Below, in pieces: positions 8,195 through 16,961 of a stretch of DNA of 64,000 nucleotides. The notes under the pieces were generated by a model that did not search any database, was not told the DNA's origin, and worked only from the letters and a program-made list of their open reading frames with translations. The stretch spans positions 1-64,000 of the forward strand of contig NZ_JAUCYU010000006.1 in the NCBI RefSeq assembly GCF_030373445.1, given 5' to 3'. This stretch comes from Roseovarius sp. (GTDB lineage Bacteria; Pseudomonadota; Alphaproteobacteria; Rhodobacterales; Rhodobacteraceae). The position numbers and the translations under genes are program-made. How positions within the stretch are numbered: the first letter of the stretch is position 1; each line of letters begins with the position of its first letter.

Positions 8195-9057
8195 CTCTTT
8201 GCCTTCTCCATATGGTCTTGTGTATCGGTGCCGGGATCGGCCGGGGGGGCGTCGATTTCCGGCAGCAGGTAATCGACGAAAGCGTCGATCTGCCCGGTGA
8301 GCATGTGCTTTCCCTGATGTGCGATGGCGCCGCGCAAGGCTGCGGCCTTCAGGAGCGCGGTTTCCTCGGGCTCCATGATAACCTCCGCGACAATAGTGCC
8401 TTCGGCTATCGTTTCGGGATCGAGCGGGAGCGGGTCGTCCCGCTTCATGCCGACCGAGGTGGCGTTGACGACAAGGTCGAACCCCGTCGCATCCGCCGGG
8501 CCGGTGCTGATCGCCACGCCGGTGTGCACCTTGCGAAGCTTGTCCGCCAGCCGTTCGGCCCGTTCCGGGGTGCGGTTCGAGATCGTCAGTTTCGCGACGC
8601 CGGCCTCCGCCAGCGCATCCGCGATGGCGACCCCGACGCCCCCTGCCCCCACCAGAAGCGCATGACGCCCCGCGATCTTGTGGCCGGCAGCATCGAGCCC
8701 CTGCACGAAACCAACCCCGTCGAGCATCCGCCCCCGCCACGTCAGGTCGTCGTCCTTGCGGACGATATTGACGGCACCGAGATGACTGGCGGGGCCTTCG
8801 AGGCTGTCGCAAAGCGCGGCGACGGTTTCCTTGTGCGGGATAGTGACGATGACGCCGACGACGCTTTCGCTGACCCGCAAGGCATCGAGCACCGTGGCGA
8901 GATTGTCGGGGTGAACCTGCCACGGGACAAGAACGGCATTCAATCCGAGCGCCCGGCAGCGCGCGTTGAAGAGCGGTGGCGTCCGCAGGTGATCCGACGG
9001 ATAAGCCAGATGCGCAATGACGCGCGTCTTTCCATCTATCATGCCCGGCGTTTGCAA
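8191..9057 (-). CDS. Shikimate dehydrogenase-like protein with altered substrate site
   Basis: The 288-residue protein has the AroE two-domain layout. Lys76 (VTIPHKE), Asn97 (GAVNIV) and Asp113 (LDGVGF) of the substrate site are kept, as is the Rossmann loop GAGGVG and NATSVGM. However, the Ser-x-Ser that binds the shikimate carboxylate in the N-terminal strand is replaced (AYPSDHLRTPP), so the substrate may not be shikimate. The start is TTG at 9055-9057, supported by a GGAGGA six bases upstream; the next ATG is 15 bases further and badly spaced. It is the first gene of the operon ending with gntR, and its promoter faces the idonate-dehydrogenase-like gene. Confidence 0.85.
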   Translation of the reverse strand: MQTPGMIDGKTRVIAHLAYPSDHLRTPPLFNARCRALGLNAVLVPWQVHPDNLATVLDALRVSESVVGVIVTIPHKETVAALCDSLEGPASHLGAVNIVRKDDDLTWRGRMLDGVGFVQGLDAAGHKIAGRHALLVGAGGVGVAIADALAEAGVAKLTISNRTPERAERLADKLRKVHTGVAISTGPADATGFDLVVNATSVGMKRDDPLPLDPETIAEGTIVAEVIMEPEETALLKAAALRGAIAHQGKHMLTGQIDAFVDYLLPEIDAPPADPGTDTQDHMEKAKR

Positions 9058-9108
9058 GCGGCTCCTCCCGTTTCCTCAGCATCCAGGTGATTGCGATTGT
9101 TATCACGC

Positions 9109-9120
9109 ATGATGCATGAT
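9109..9120. promoter_or_regulatory. GntR operator copy 3 (divergent promoter region)
   Basis: ATGATGCATGAT has one mismatch to the palindrome ATGATGCATCAT and lies in the 103-base gap between the divergent AroE-like and idonate-dehydrogenase-like genes. A bound regulator could control both transcripts. On the minus strand a TAACAAT -10-like element follows at a suitable distance. Confidence 0.6.
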
Positions 9121-9160
9121 ATGTCTTGTAGCGTCAACACCGGATGACACGGGAGGAAGA

Positions 9161-10195
9161 ATGAAAGCCCTGATACTCGACGAGCCAAGACAGTTCCGTC
9201 TTGAAGAGAGGGAGATGCCCGACCCCGGGCCGGAGGAGGTCCGGGTGAGGATTCACCACGGCGGCATATGCGGCTCGGACATCCATTACTACCAGGATGG
9301 CGGATTCGGAACCGTGCGCATGACGTCGCCGATGGTGCTGGGGCACGAGTTGTCAGGCACGGTCGAAACCGTGGGCTCCGGCGTCACGCGGGTTGCCCCC
9401 GGTGACCTCGTGGCCGTCAACCCGAGCCTAGCCTGCGGCTCATGCCGATACTGCCGTCAGGGAATGGCGCGGATGTGCAGTGACATGCGGTTCATGGGGA
9501 GCGCGATGCGGACCCCGCCGGTGGAGGGTGGCTTCCGCGAATTCGTGACCTGCACCGAGGCCCAGGCGGTTCCGCTCGTCGGACCCGCAAGCCTCAGGGA
9601 GGCGGCACTTGCCGAACCGTTGGCGGTATGTCTGCACGCGGTCGCGCAGGGGCCTGACCTCAAGGGCGCGCGCGTATTGGTCACCGGGTTCGGGCCGATC
9701 GGGGCGCTGACGTTTCTTGCCGCACGTCAGGCCGGGGCGGCGGCGGTCATGGCGGCAGATGTTGCCCCGCGTCCCTTGGCCCTGGCGACGACGCTGGCGG
9801 CGGACACCGTCTTCGATGTCTCGGACCCCGCCGCGCTGGACGCGGAGAAAGACGAGCGTGGGCAGGTCGATGTCGTGTTCGAGTGCTCCGGTCATCCCAA
9901 TTCCATCCGGGAAGCCATCGACGTCACGCGCCCGGGCGGCACGATCATCCAGGTGGGCATGACACCCAACGAGGTGCCGGTCACCCTGAACCCGGTCATC
10001 ACCAAGGAAATCACCTATCGCGGGACATTCCGGTTCGACGCGGAGTTCGAGCGGGCGGTTCACCTGATCGGATCGCGCGAAATCGACGTGCGCCCGGTGA
10101 TCAGCGGCTCCTTCCCGCCCGAAGAGGCCGAGGCCGCCTTTGCCTGCGCGATGGACAGGGCGCAATCGATCAAGGTGCTGCTGGATTTCGCGTAA
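9161..10195 (+). CDS. Zinc-dependent alcohol dehydrogenase, L-idonate 5-dehydrogenase-like
   Basis: From the ATG at 9161, seven bases below a GGGAGGA ribosome site, this is a 344-residue medium-chain dehydrogenase. The catalytic zinc ligands are Cys37, His62-Glu63 and Glu152. The structural zinc is held by Cys92, Cys95, Cys98 and Cys106. The NAD motif is GFGPIG at 176-181. The phrasing ICGSDIHYYQDGGFG and RMTSPMVLGHE is that of L-idonate 5-dehydrogenase, which oxidises C5 of L-idonate to 5-keto-gluconate. An earlier in-frame ATG lies about 45 bases upstream but has no ribosome site. It is monocistronic, ended by the terminator at 10215-10246. Confidence 0.88.
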   Translation: MKALILDEPRQFRLEEREMPDPGPEEVRVRIHHGGICGSDIHYYQDGGFGTVRMTSPMVLGHELSGTVETVGSGVTRVAPGDLVAVNPSLACGSCRYCRQGMARMCSDMRFMGSAMRTPPVEGGFREFVTCTEAQAVPLVGPASLREAALAEPLAVCLHAVAQGPDLKGARVLVTGFGPIGALTFLAARQAGAAAVMAADVAPRPLALATTLAADTVFDVSDPAALDAEKDERGQVDVVFECSGHPNSIREAIDVTRPGGTIIQVGMTPNEVPVTLNPVITKEITYRGTFRFDAEFERAVHLIGSREIDVRPVISGSFPPEEAEAAFACAMDRAQSIKVLLDFA

Positions 10196-10214
10196 CCCGA
10201 CACGAAACGAGGAA

Positions 10215-10246
10215 GGGCGCGCGACCGTTGGGTCGCGCGCCCTTTT
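10215..10246 (+). terminator. Intrinsic terminator after the idonate-dehydrogenase-like gene
   Basis: GGGCGCGCGACC (10215-10226) pairs perfectly with GGTCGCGCGCCC (10231-10242) around GTTG and is followed by TTTT. It lies between two convergent genes. On the opposite strand the stem is followed only by TTCCTCG, so it should end the plus-strand transcript best, though it may also slow the transketolase operon. Confidence 0.9.
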
Positions 10247-10264
10247 CGTTACGCCAGCCGATGC

Positions 10265-11239
10265 TCAGATCAGCGCAGCGGCGACCTCCTCGATCCCCGC
10301 GGCATCGAGCTTGTAGTGCTTGTAAAGATGCGTGGGCGGCGCGATCAGGCTGTATTCGTCCATGATGCCGTGACGCTTCAGACGGGCCTTTCCGGGGTTT
10401 TCGGCCATGATTTCCGCCACCGCGCTGCCGAGACCGCCGAGGATGTTATGCTCCTCCACGGTCAGGATCACTTTGGACCGCTCGGCCGCCTGACGGACGG
10501 CATCCTCGTCAAGTGGTTTGACCGTGTGCATATCGATCAGCCCCACCGAATGGCCCTTCGCCTCGAGCGCCTCTTTCGCCGCCTTCGCGCCGTGAACGGC
10601 ATAGCCGCATGCGATGATGGTAATGTCGTCGCCGATGCCGTGCACCTTGGCCTTGCCGATCCGGAATTCTTCCTGCGGGTCATACACCGCCGGATCGTGA
10701 CCGCGCCCGATGCGGAAATAGATCGGCTCCGGATAGGTGGCGGATTCCCGCAGGAGCTGTGCGAACTGGGCCCCGTCAGCGGGCGAGATGACCGTCAGGT
10801 CGGCAATCGCGCGCATGGTCGAGATATCCTCGGTGGCATGGTGCGAGGTGCCGTAGAAGCCCAGTGATATTCCTGTGTGGTGGCCGATCAACCGGACAGG
10901 TTGTGCGCAGTAGGCAATGTCCATCCGGATCTGCTCGCACGCCAGCAGCCCGAGGAACGACGCGAAGGTCGCAACGTACGGAACAAGCCCCGTTGTGGCC
11001 ATGCCGGCGGCGGCAGACACCATGTTCTGTTCGGAAATGCCGAATTGCACGAACCTGTCGGGATAGCGTTGCGCGAAGCCCACCAGCCCGTTTGAATATT
11101 GCAGGTCGGCGGTGCCTGCGGCCACGGGATGGCCGGCCTCCGCTAGTTCGATGAGGGTGTCCGACAGCACCGAAAGGCTCGGTGCGCGCGTGTTCATTTC
11201 ACGGTATTGCCAGCTCTCTTTGCTTATGGGGGCGCTCAC
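10265..11239 (-). CDS. Transketolase, C-terminal subunit
   Basis: The 324-residue protein corresponds to the pyrimidine-binding and C-terminal domains of transketolase. The conserved glutamate that activates thiamine diphosphate is Glu70 in FGISEQNM, followed by AAAGMATTGLVPYVATFASFL. The C-terminal domain contains TVEEHNILGGLGSAVAE. The start is GTG at 11237-11239, overlapping the N-subunit stop by 4 bases, which indicates coupled translation. Split transketolases of this kind usually sit in substrate-specific sugar pathways rather than the main pentose phosphate route. Together with the N-subunit it would move a two-carbon ketol unit from a pathway ketose. Confidence 0.93.
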   Translation of the reverse strand: MSAPISKESWQYREMNTRAPSLSVLSDTLIELAEAGHPVAAGTADLQYSNGLVGFAQRYPDRFVQFGISEQNMVSAAAGMATTGLVPYVATFASFLGLLACEQIRMDIAYCAQPVRLIGHHTGISLGFYGTSHHATEDISTMRAIADLTVISPADGAQFAQLLRESATYPEPIYFRIGRGHDPAVYDPQEEFRIGKAKVHGIGDDITIIACGYAVHGAKAAKEALEAKGHSVGLIDMHTVKPLDEDAVRQAAERSKVILTVEEHNILGGLGSAVAEIMAENPGKARLKRHGIMDEYSLIAPPTHLYKHYKLDAAGIEEVAAALI

Positions 11240-12096
11240 GATTGCTCTCCATTCTGGGTCAGGATCATTTGACGGGCGCGCTCGGTATCTTCGGGCGCGA
11301 GATAGCCGAGGTGCCAGCCCGGCTCACTTTCCATGTAGTCGACGCCCTTGCCCTTGCTGGTTTTGGCGATGATGCAGCACGGCTTTGTGCGCATCTTGTC
11401 GGCCTTGACCCGACGCAGCAGTTCCGTGAGGGCGACGACATCGTGGCCATCGACGGTGTGCACCTCCCAGCCGAAGGCGCGCCACTTCTCGTCAAGCGGC
11501 TCGACCCCCAGAACGTCATCGACCTTGCCGTCAAGCTGGTAGCCGTTGCGATCCACGATGGCGACAAGATTGGACAGCCCGTGACCGGCGGCGTTCAGCG
11601 CCGCCTCCCAGACCTGCCCCTCCTGCATCTCGCCGTCACCGAGCATGACGAAGGCGTTGAACTCCTTCCCCTGCATCCGGGCCCCGTGCATCATGCCGAC
11701 GCCGTTCGACAACGCGTGACCGATGGATCCGGAACTGAAATCGACCCCGGGCACCTTGCGCATGTCGGGATGGTCGCCCAGCGGGCTCCCGAGGCGCGTG
11801 TAATTGTCGAGCCAGGATTTATCGAAGAAGTCCAGGTCGGCAAGGATCGGAAAAAGGCCCACCGCGGCATGTCCCTTCCCCATCAGGAAGCGGTCACGGT
11901 CAGGCCAGCCGGGCTCGCCCCGGCGGATGCTCATCACGTCGTAGTAGAGCGACGCGAATATCTCGGCACAGGAAAAAACCGAGGAATAGTGACCGACTTT
12001 CGCTATCGAAATCAGGCGCAGCGTCTCGAGACGGACAAACTGCGCCTTGTCCTGAAGAAGTTCGATCTCGGCTTCGGTAAGCTCCGTGTTCTGCAT
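11236..12096 (-). CDS. Transketolase, N-terminal subunit
   Basis: The 286-residue protein is the pyrophosphate-binding half of transketolase. The thiamine diphosphate motif runs from GDG (153-155) to Asn184 (VDRNG), and the N-terminus has the usual GHYSSVFSCAEI and GKGHAAVGLFPIL segments. It is the first gene of the two-gene operon, translated from an ATG at 12094-12096 below a GGGAGGAAAC ribosome site. A palindrome identical to the dctP operator lies about 157 bases upstream (12253-12264), placing the operon in the same GntR regulon as the TRAP transporter. Confidence 0.93.
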   Translation of the reverse strand: MQNTELTEAEIELLQDKAQFVRLETLRLISIAKVGHYSSVFSCAEIFASLYYDVMSIRRGEPGWPDRDRFLMGKGHAAVGLFPILADLDFFDKSWLDNYTRLGSPLGDHPDMRKVPGVDFSSGSIGHALSNGVGMMHGARMQGKEFNAFVMLGDGEMQEGQVWEAALNAAGHGLSNLVAIVDRNGYQLDGKVDDVLGVEPLDEKWRAFGWEVHTVDGHDVVALTELLRRVKADKMRTKPCCIIAKTSKGKGVDYMESEPGWHLGYLAPEDTERARQMILTQNGEQS

Positions 12097-12252
12097 GTTT
12101 CCTCCCGCTCAAACTCTAAAGCGAAGCGCGAAGTGCCGAATGGATACTCTGGGGCTTTCACCGGACACCCTGTGCCCAAAGCCACACGTACCATCAGCCT
12201 CGCGGCATCTTGATCGCTGCAACATTTTCACGGCTGGCCTCACAAGTCAAGC

Positions 12253-12264
12253 ATGATGCATCAT
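12253..12264. promoter_or_regulatory. GntR operator copy 4 (transketolase promoter)
   Basis: A second exact copy of ATGATGCATCAT. It lies immediately upstream of a minus-strand TTGACT element at 12245-12250, so the site abuts the -35 of the presumed transketolase promoter. It ties the two transketolase subunits to the dctPQM and dehydrogenase operons. Confidence 0.65.
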
Positions 12265-12382
12265 CCATGATATCTCGATGCGCACCTCTGTACTGGTCAG
12301 GCGGTGACGTATTGCCACTACGGCAGACGAGATCGTCGGTATTTGTCTTTGACTGAAGCAAGCAGGTGACCGTCCGAGCCGC

Positions 12383-12400
12383 GACGAATTCGAATTCGTC
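12383..12400. repeat. 18-bp perfect palindrome in the hyuA upstream region
   Basis: GACGAATTCGAATTCGTC reads identically on both strands. It lies about 360 bases upstream of hyuA. It could be an operator for an unlinked regulator. No second copy was noticed in the window. Confidence 0.4.
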
Positions 12401-12757
12401 TGGCCACTGCGACTGAAGAACAAAGTTACACGATTTCCCGGGCGGCCATCATAAGGAATCGCCCCCTACCGCGCGGCTGGAATGCTCAGCCACATGAAGC
12501 TCTCACCCGAGGTCCAAACCGCACGCGCCCCACGTACGTTATTGAAATTGTTTACTTTAAAAAAACCGTTGCGAAATCCCGAATCCTCTGTACGGTCAAC
12601 GTAAGCGCTCAACAGCGAGCGCAGCCAGATCTCGCCCCGACAGCGTGTGCGGGATCTATGACACCCCCAAAAGTTAGTCCGACCCGACCCAAACGCCACG
12701 ATTCCGTTCGGTTTATGGTGCGGCTCCCTGATCTCTAAACCCGAGAGGATTCCGAGA

Positions 12758-14830
12758 ATGTCCATGGATGGAAATATAGTTAGATCTTCGGCCGATAAGC
12801 CGAAAGTGCGCATGGCAATCGACGTGGGCGGTACGTTCACCGATATCTTCGTGCTCGGGGGCGACGGCATCCAGAAAGTCGCCAAGGTACCCAGCACTGC
12901 CAACCCGATCGATGCCGTCATGAATGGGGCCGACGCAGTGGGTGTGGACTGGGCCGATGTGGAACTGTTCACTCACGGCACCACCACCGCGACGAACGCC
13001 CTGATCACCCGGAATTTCAAGCCCGCCGCGATGGTGACCACCAAGGGTTTCCGCGACGTGCTGGAGATCGGCCGCGGCACACGCGAGGATCCGTGGGACG
13101 CCTACAAGGAAGGCACCCCGCCCTATGTCCGTCGCCGCGACCGCTTCGCCGTGGCCGAGCGGATCAACTACCGCGGAGAGATCGTCGAGCCGCTCAATGA
13201 GGATGCCGCGCGCGAAATCGCCCGCGTCCTGAAGAAGCGCGGTGTCAGTGCTGTCGCGGTCTGCTTCATCAACGCCTATATCAACGGTGCGCATGAGCTG
13301 CGCATGGCCGCGATCCTCGAGGAGGTGCTGGGGCCGGACGTGGCCATTACCACGTCGCACGAAACGCACCCCGAGATCTTCGAGGATGACCGTTTCTCGA
13401 CCACGGTGGCCAACACCATCCTCGCCCCGATCATTCGCCCCTATGCCCGCGACCTTGCCAAGCGCACCAGCGACTCCGGCTATGCCTCGGACGTGCTGCT
13501 GTTCCATTCCGGCGGCGGGGTGATGACCCCGGCCTCGGCCGAGAAATACGCCGCGCGCCTGGCGGCTTCCGGGATCGCGGCAGGGGCGATTGCCAGCAAG
13601 TATTTCGCCGGGCTATGCGGCTATGACAACGCGATCGGCCTCGACATGGGTGGCACCTCCGCCGATATCTCGCTGGCCGAAAACGGCGCACTGCGCATGA
13701 CCGACAAATGGGAGGTCGATTGGGGCCACCCGATCTGCTTCCCCTCGATTGAGGTCCTGACCATCGGCGCCGGCGGCGGCTCCATCTCATGGCTCGACAA
13801 AGCCGGATCGTTGCGCAACGGCCCGCATTCCGCGGGCTCGGTGCCCGGTCCGGCCTGCTACAACGGCGGCGGCACCGAAGCAACGAACACGGATGCGAAC
13901 ATCATCCTGGGCCGGGTCGGCACCGAGCTGGCGGGCGGCGAAAAGAAGCTGGATCGCGATGCCGCCGTGACGGCGATGAGCAAGATCGGTGACCAGCTCG
14001 GCCTCGACATCGTGCAAGCATCGCTGGCGACGTTGCGGGTGGCCAACGCCAACATGGCCGACGCGGTGCGCCTGATCTCCATCGCGCGGGGCCACGACCC
14101 TAGGGATTTCGTCCTGGTCGCCTTCGGCGGCGCGGGCCCGCTCCACGGGGCCGACATCGCACGGGAGCTGAATATTCCCGCCGTGGTGGTGCCGCCGAAC
14201 CCCGGTGTGACCTCGGCCGTGGGCTGCATGCTGGTGGATGTGCAACATGACGTCACCAAGATGTTCTTTGCCGATGCCTCCGAAGTCGACCCCGCGGAGC
14301 TGGAGGCGGCCTTTGCCGAGATCGAAGTCGAAGGGCGCGAACGTCTATTGAAAGACGGCGTCCGGGACGAGGAGATGACCTTCCAGCGGCTGGTCGACAT
14401 GCGCTACCGCGGACAGTGGCGGTCGCTCGCCGTGCCGCTGCCGGCGAACGTCACTTCCATGAAAGAGGCGATCTCGATCTTCCACGACGAATACGAGAAG
14501 GCTCACAATTTCCGACGGGAGGACTTCCCGGTGGAAGTCTACCGCCTGACCCTGCGCGCCATCGGCGTGACACCCAAGCCGACCTTCCCGAAGATCGAGA
14601 TCGGCGAAAGCCCCGAGGCGACCCCCAAGGGCACGCGCGAGGTTTGGTTCCACGGCCAGGACAGCGCGCTGACGACCAACCTCTACGACCGGGATGACCT
14701 GCCCGTCGGAGTCACAATCGAAGGCCCGGCGATCATCGACCAGCTCGATTCCACCACTGTCATTCCGCCCAATGCCTCCGCCTATATCGACGGGTGGCTG
14801 AACATCCAGATCAAGCTTGGCGACGAATAG
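12758..14830 (+). CDS. hyuA: Hydantoinase/oxoprolinase family protein, HyuA-type subunit
   Basis: The 690-residue protein starts with the ATPase-like phosphate loop KVRMAIDVGGTFTDIFVL and continues with FTHGTTTATNALITR, the usual N-terminal landmarks of HyuA. Further signatures are NTILAPIIRPYARDL, GLDMGGTSADISL and FGGAGPLHGADIARELNIPAVVVP. Members hydrolyse cyclic amides (hydantoins, 5-oxoproline, lactams) with ATP, acting as a complex with HyuB. The start ATG at 12758 lies 36 codon-free bases after a GAGAGGA-like ribosome site region. hyuB follows after 36 bases. The linked AmiC/AmiR sensor pair and amide-type ABC importer support an amide or cyclic-amide substrate, but which one is unknown. 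Confidence 0.9.
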   Translation: MSMDGNIVRSSADKPKVRMAIDVGGTFTDIFVLGGDGIQKVAKVPSTANPIDAVMNGADAVGVDWADVELFTHGTTTATNALITRNFKPAAMVTTKGFRDVLEIGRGTREDPWDAYKEGTPPYVRRRDRFAVAERINYRGEIVEPLNEDAAREIARVLKKRGVSAVAVCFINAYINGAHELRMAAILEEVLGPDVAITTSHETHPEIFEDDRFSTTVANTILAPIIRPYARDLAKRTSDSGYASDVLLFHSGGGVMTPASAEKYAARLAASGIAAGAIASKYFAGLCGYDNAIGLDMGGTSADISLAENGALRMTDKWEVDWGHPICFPSIEVLTIGAGGGSISWLDKAGSLRNGPHSAGSVPGPACYNGGGTEATNTDANIILGRVGTELAGGEKKLDRDAAVTAMSKIGDQLGLDIVQASLATLRVANANMADAVRLISIARGHDPRDFVLVAFGGAGPLHGADIARELNIPAVVVPPNPGVTSAVGCMLVDVQHDVTKMFFADASEVDPAELEAAFAEIEVEGRERLLKDGVRDEEMTFQRLVDMRYRGQWRSLAVPLPANVTSMKEAISIFHDEYEKAHNFRREDFPVEVYRLTLRAIGVTPKPTFPKIEIGESPEATPKGTREVWFHGQDSALTTNLYDRDDLPVGVTIEGPAIIDQLDSTTVIPPNASAYIDGWLNIQIKLGDE

Positions 14831-14866
14831 CAGCTGCCGCCCGCAGACATTGAAAAGGAACAGAAC

Positions 14867-16951
14867 ATGAAAGATTTGACCACCTATTCCGGCCTGTCAG
14901 ACAAGGGCATTCAAACACCCCCCGCTCCGGCGGACCGGCTGACCGAGTTCAACACGAGCCTCGACCCGATAACCTTCGAAGTGCTGCGCAACGCCTTCGT
15001 CAATATCGTCGACCAGATGGCCGAGCAGTTACTTCGTACCTGCTATTCCTTCGTGATCTACTGCCGTGACTTCTCTTCCGGCCTGTGCGATCCGCAGGGC
15101 AACCTGGTGATGCAGGGCACCGGCGACATCGCCGCCCATGTCGGCACGCTGCACTATACCTGCAAGGCGATAATCGAGGAGTTCGGTGACGACATTCATC
15201 CCGGCGACGTGTTCATCGTCAACGACCCGTTCCGGGGGGGCAGCCACTTCAACGACACCCGGATCGTCCGCCCGATGTTCTACAAGGGCGAGCTGATCGG
15301 GTATTCGCAGGCAAATGGCCATTGGGCGGATGTGGGTGGCGCGGCGCCCGGCTCGTTCAACATCACGGCGCTGGATCACATGGGCGAAGGGCTGCGCATC
15401 ACCCCCGTGCGGGTCTGGAGCAGGGGCGTCTGGCTGGCCGATGTGGCCAAGCTCATGGCCGCGAACACCCGCAACCCGGGCGACGTGATTGGCGACATGC
15501 AGGCCCAGGCCGAGGCGACCGCCGTGTCGGAGCGCGAGATCGTGCGCCTTTGCGACAAGTACGGGGTCGAGACGATCAAGGCGGCCTTTCAAGAGGTGCA
15601 GGATTACGTCGAGGTGCTGACTCGCACCCGCCTTGCGGAACTGCCCGACGGCACTTGGTATGCGGAGGATTACATCGACCAGGATCCCAAGCTGGGCGAA
15701 GGCATGATCCCGATCAAGATCAAGCTGACGATCGACGGCAACCATGCCCACTATGATCTCTCCGGCTCTCACCCGCAGATCTCGACCTTTCTCAACGCGG
15801 CCTATGGCGGCTCCTTCGCGGGGGTCGTGGCGGGCACGAAGTACCAGTTCCCGGACCTGCCGCTCAACTCCGGCCTCTACCGGGCGGTGACAGTCAACGT
15901 GGGCGAGCCGGGAACGGTGGTTAATGCGCAATGGCCCAGCCCCAGCGCGGGGTTCTGTTCCGGCCCGTTCGAGAAGCTGATGAACTCGGTATTCGGCATC
16001 TGGGCAGATATCCTTCCCGAACGGACGATGGGCTGCGCCTTCAATCTCGAATACCTGCTGGTCGGCGGGCGCGACACGCGGATCGAGGAGAAGCCCTATT
16101 TCATGTGGTATGACTGGATGGCGGGCGGTTGGGGCGGCCGCAACGGGCGCGACGGCTTCAACGCCACCGCCCCGGTTTTCGGCGCGCAATACGGCATCCA
16201 GCCGCTGGAGGGCCAGGAACGACTGGCGCCGGTCATAACCGAATGCCACGACTTCGTGCAGGACTCCGCCGGGCCGGGGGAATCCCGTGGCGGACTGGGC
16301 GCGCAGAAAGGTGGCGCCGTGTTCGAGGGCGAACGGATCGTGATGTCCTATTGCTGTGACCGCGAGCGCTCGGTCACCTGGGGCATGTGGGGCGGGCTGC
16401 CGTCCATCCCGCACGGGGTCTGGCTCAACAAGGGCACCGAGAAGGAGCGTTATCTCGGCTCAATTTTCTCGAACATGCCTCTGGAGTTGAACGACGTGTT
16501 CACCCGTCCCTCTGCCGGAGGTGGTGGCGTGGGCGATCCGCTTATGCGCGACGCGCAAGCTGTCTGCGAGGACGTGGCGGACGAGTATGTCAGCGTGCAG
16601 CGTGCCCTGATCGACTATGGCGTCGTCATCAAGGTAATCGACAGGGACCTTGCCGAATACCAGGTCGACGAAGAGGCGACCAAGGCGGCGCGTGCGCGGA
16701 TCGCGGCAGAGCGGGTCGGATGGCTGGACGAGGATCCCGAGGCCATCGCCGCGCGCTACCGCGCGGGCGAGATCAAGGACATGGACTGCATCCGCCAGTA
16801 CGGCGTTATCCTCGACTGGGGCGACGGCACGCTTCTGGCCAAAACCACCAGCCAGTTCCGCGACATGCTGAAACGGCGCACCCTGCCTTATTGGGGCAAG
16901 ACGCTCGCCACGTTGAGCAAAGAGGCGCAGGAGCGCCACAAGGCCGCATGA
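14867..16951 (+). CDS. hyuB: Hydantoinase B/oxoprolinase family protein, HyuB-type subunit
   Basis: The 694-residue protein has the HyuB core: DPITFEVLRNAFVNIVDQMA at about residues 32-51, a YCRDFSSGLCD segment, FIVNDPFRGGSHFNDTRIV, and a glycine-rich GGGGVGDPLMRD near the C-terminus. HyuB partners with HyuA in the ATP-dependent opening of cyclic amides. It is longer than typical 520-600 residue HyuB proteins because of a C-terminal region (after about 560) also seen in acetone-carboxylase-like relatives. A GAAAAGGAAC ribosome site precedes the ATG. It is followed by a stable hairpin at 16962-16992 and then amiC. Confidence 0.9.
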   Translation: MKDLTTYSGLSDKGIQTPPAPADRLTEFNTSLDPITFEVLRNAFVNIVDQMAEQLLRTCYSFVIYCRDFSSGLCDPQGNLVMQGTGDIAAHVGTLHYTCKAIIEEFGDDIHPGDVFIVNDPFRGGSHFNDTRIVRPMFYKGELIGYSQANGHWADVGGAAPGSFNITALDHMGEGLRITPVRVWSRGVWLADVAKLMAANTRNPGDVIGDMQAQAEATAVSEREIVRLCDKYGVETIKAAFQEVQDYVEVLTRTRLAELPDGTWYAEDYIDQDPKLGEGMIPIKIKLTIDGNHAHYDLSGSHPQISTFLNAAYGGSFAGVVAGTKYQFPDLPLNSGLYRAVTVNVGEPGTVVNAQWPSPSAGFCSGPFEKLMNSVFGIWADILPERTMGCAFNLEYLLVGGRDTRIEEKPYFMWYDWMAGGWGGRNGRDGFNATAPVFGAQYGIQPLEGQERLAPVITECHDFVQDSAGPGESRGGLGAQKGGAVFEGERIVMSYCCDRERSVTWGMWGGLPSIPHGVWLNKGTEKERYLGSIFSNMPLELNDVFTRPSAGGGGVGDPLMRDAQAVCEDVADEYVSVQRALIDYGVVIKVIDRDLAEYQVDEEATKAARARIAAERVGWLDEDPEAIAARYRAGEIKDMDCIRQYGVILDWGDGTLLAKTTSQFRDMLKRRTLPYWGKTLATLSKEAQERHKAA

Positions 16952-16961
16952 CCTGAACGCG

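Larger units (their letters stand above)
12097..12757. other. Long intergenic region between the transketolase operon and hyuA
   Basis: No convincing gene is present in these 661 bases. On the transketolase side lie the GntR palindrome (12253-12264) and, two bases away, a TTGACT -35-like element on the minus strand (12245-12250). The hyuA side holds an 18-bp perfect palindrome (12383-12400), an AT-rich patch at 12540-12567, and two inverted repeats: a short one at 12605-12622 and a longer one from about 12628 to 12656. The hyuA leader could therefore be long and structured, as expected for a gene under ANTAR antitermination. Confidence 0.5.

Noticed and set aside
6161..8272. Plus-strand open frame of about 700 codons opposite the SDR and GldA-like genes
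   Set aside because: Same shadow composition, no ribosome site, and complete overlap with enzymes whose catalytic residues are intact.
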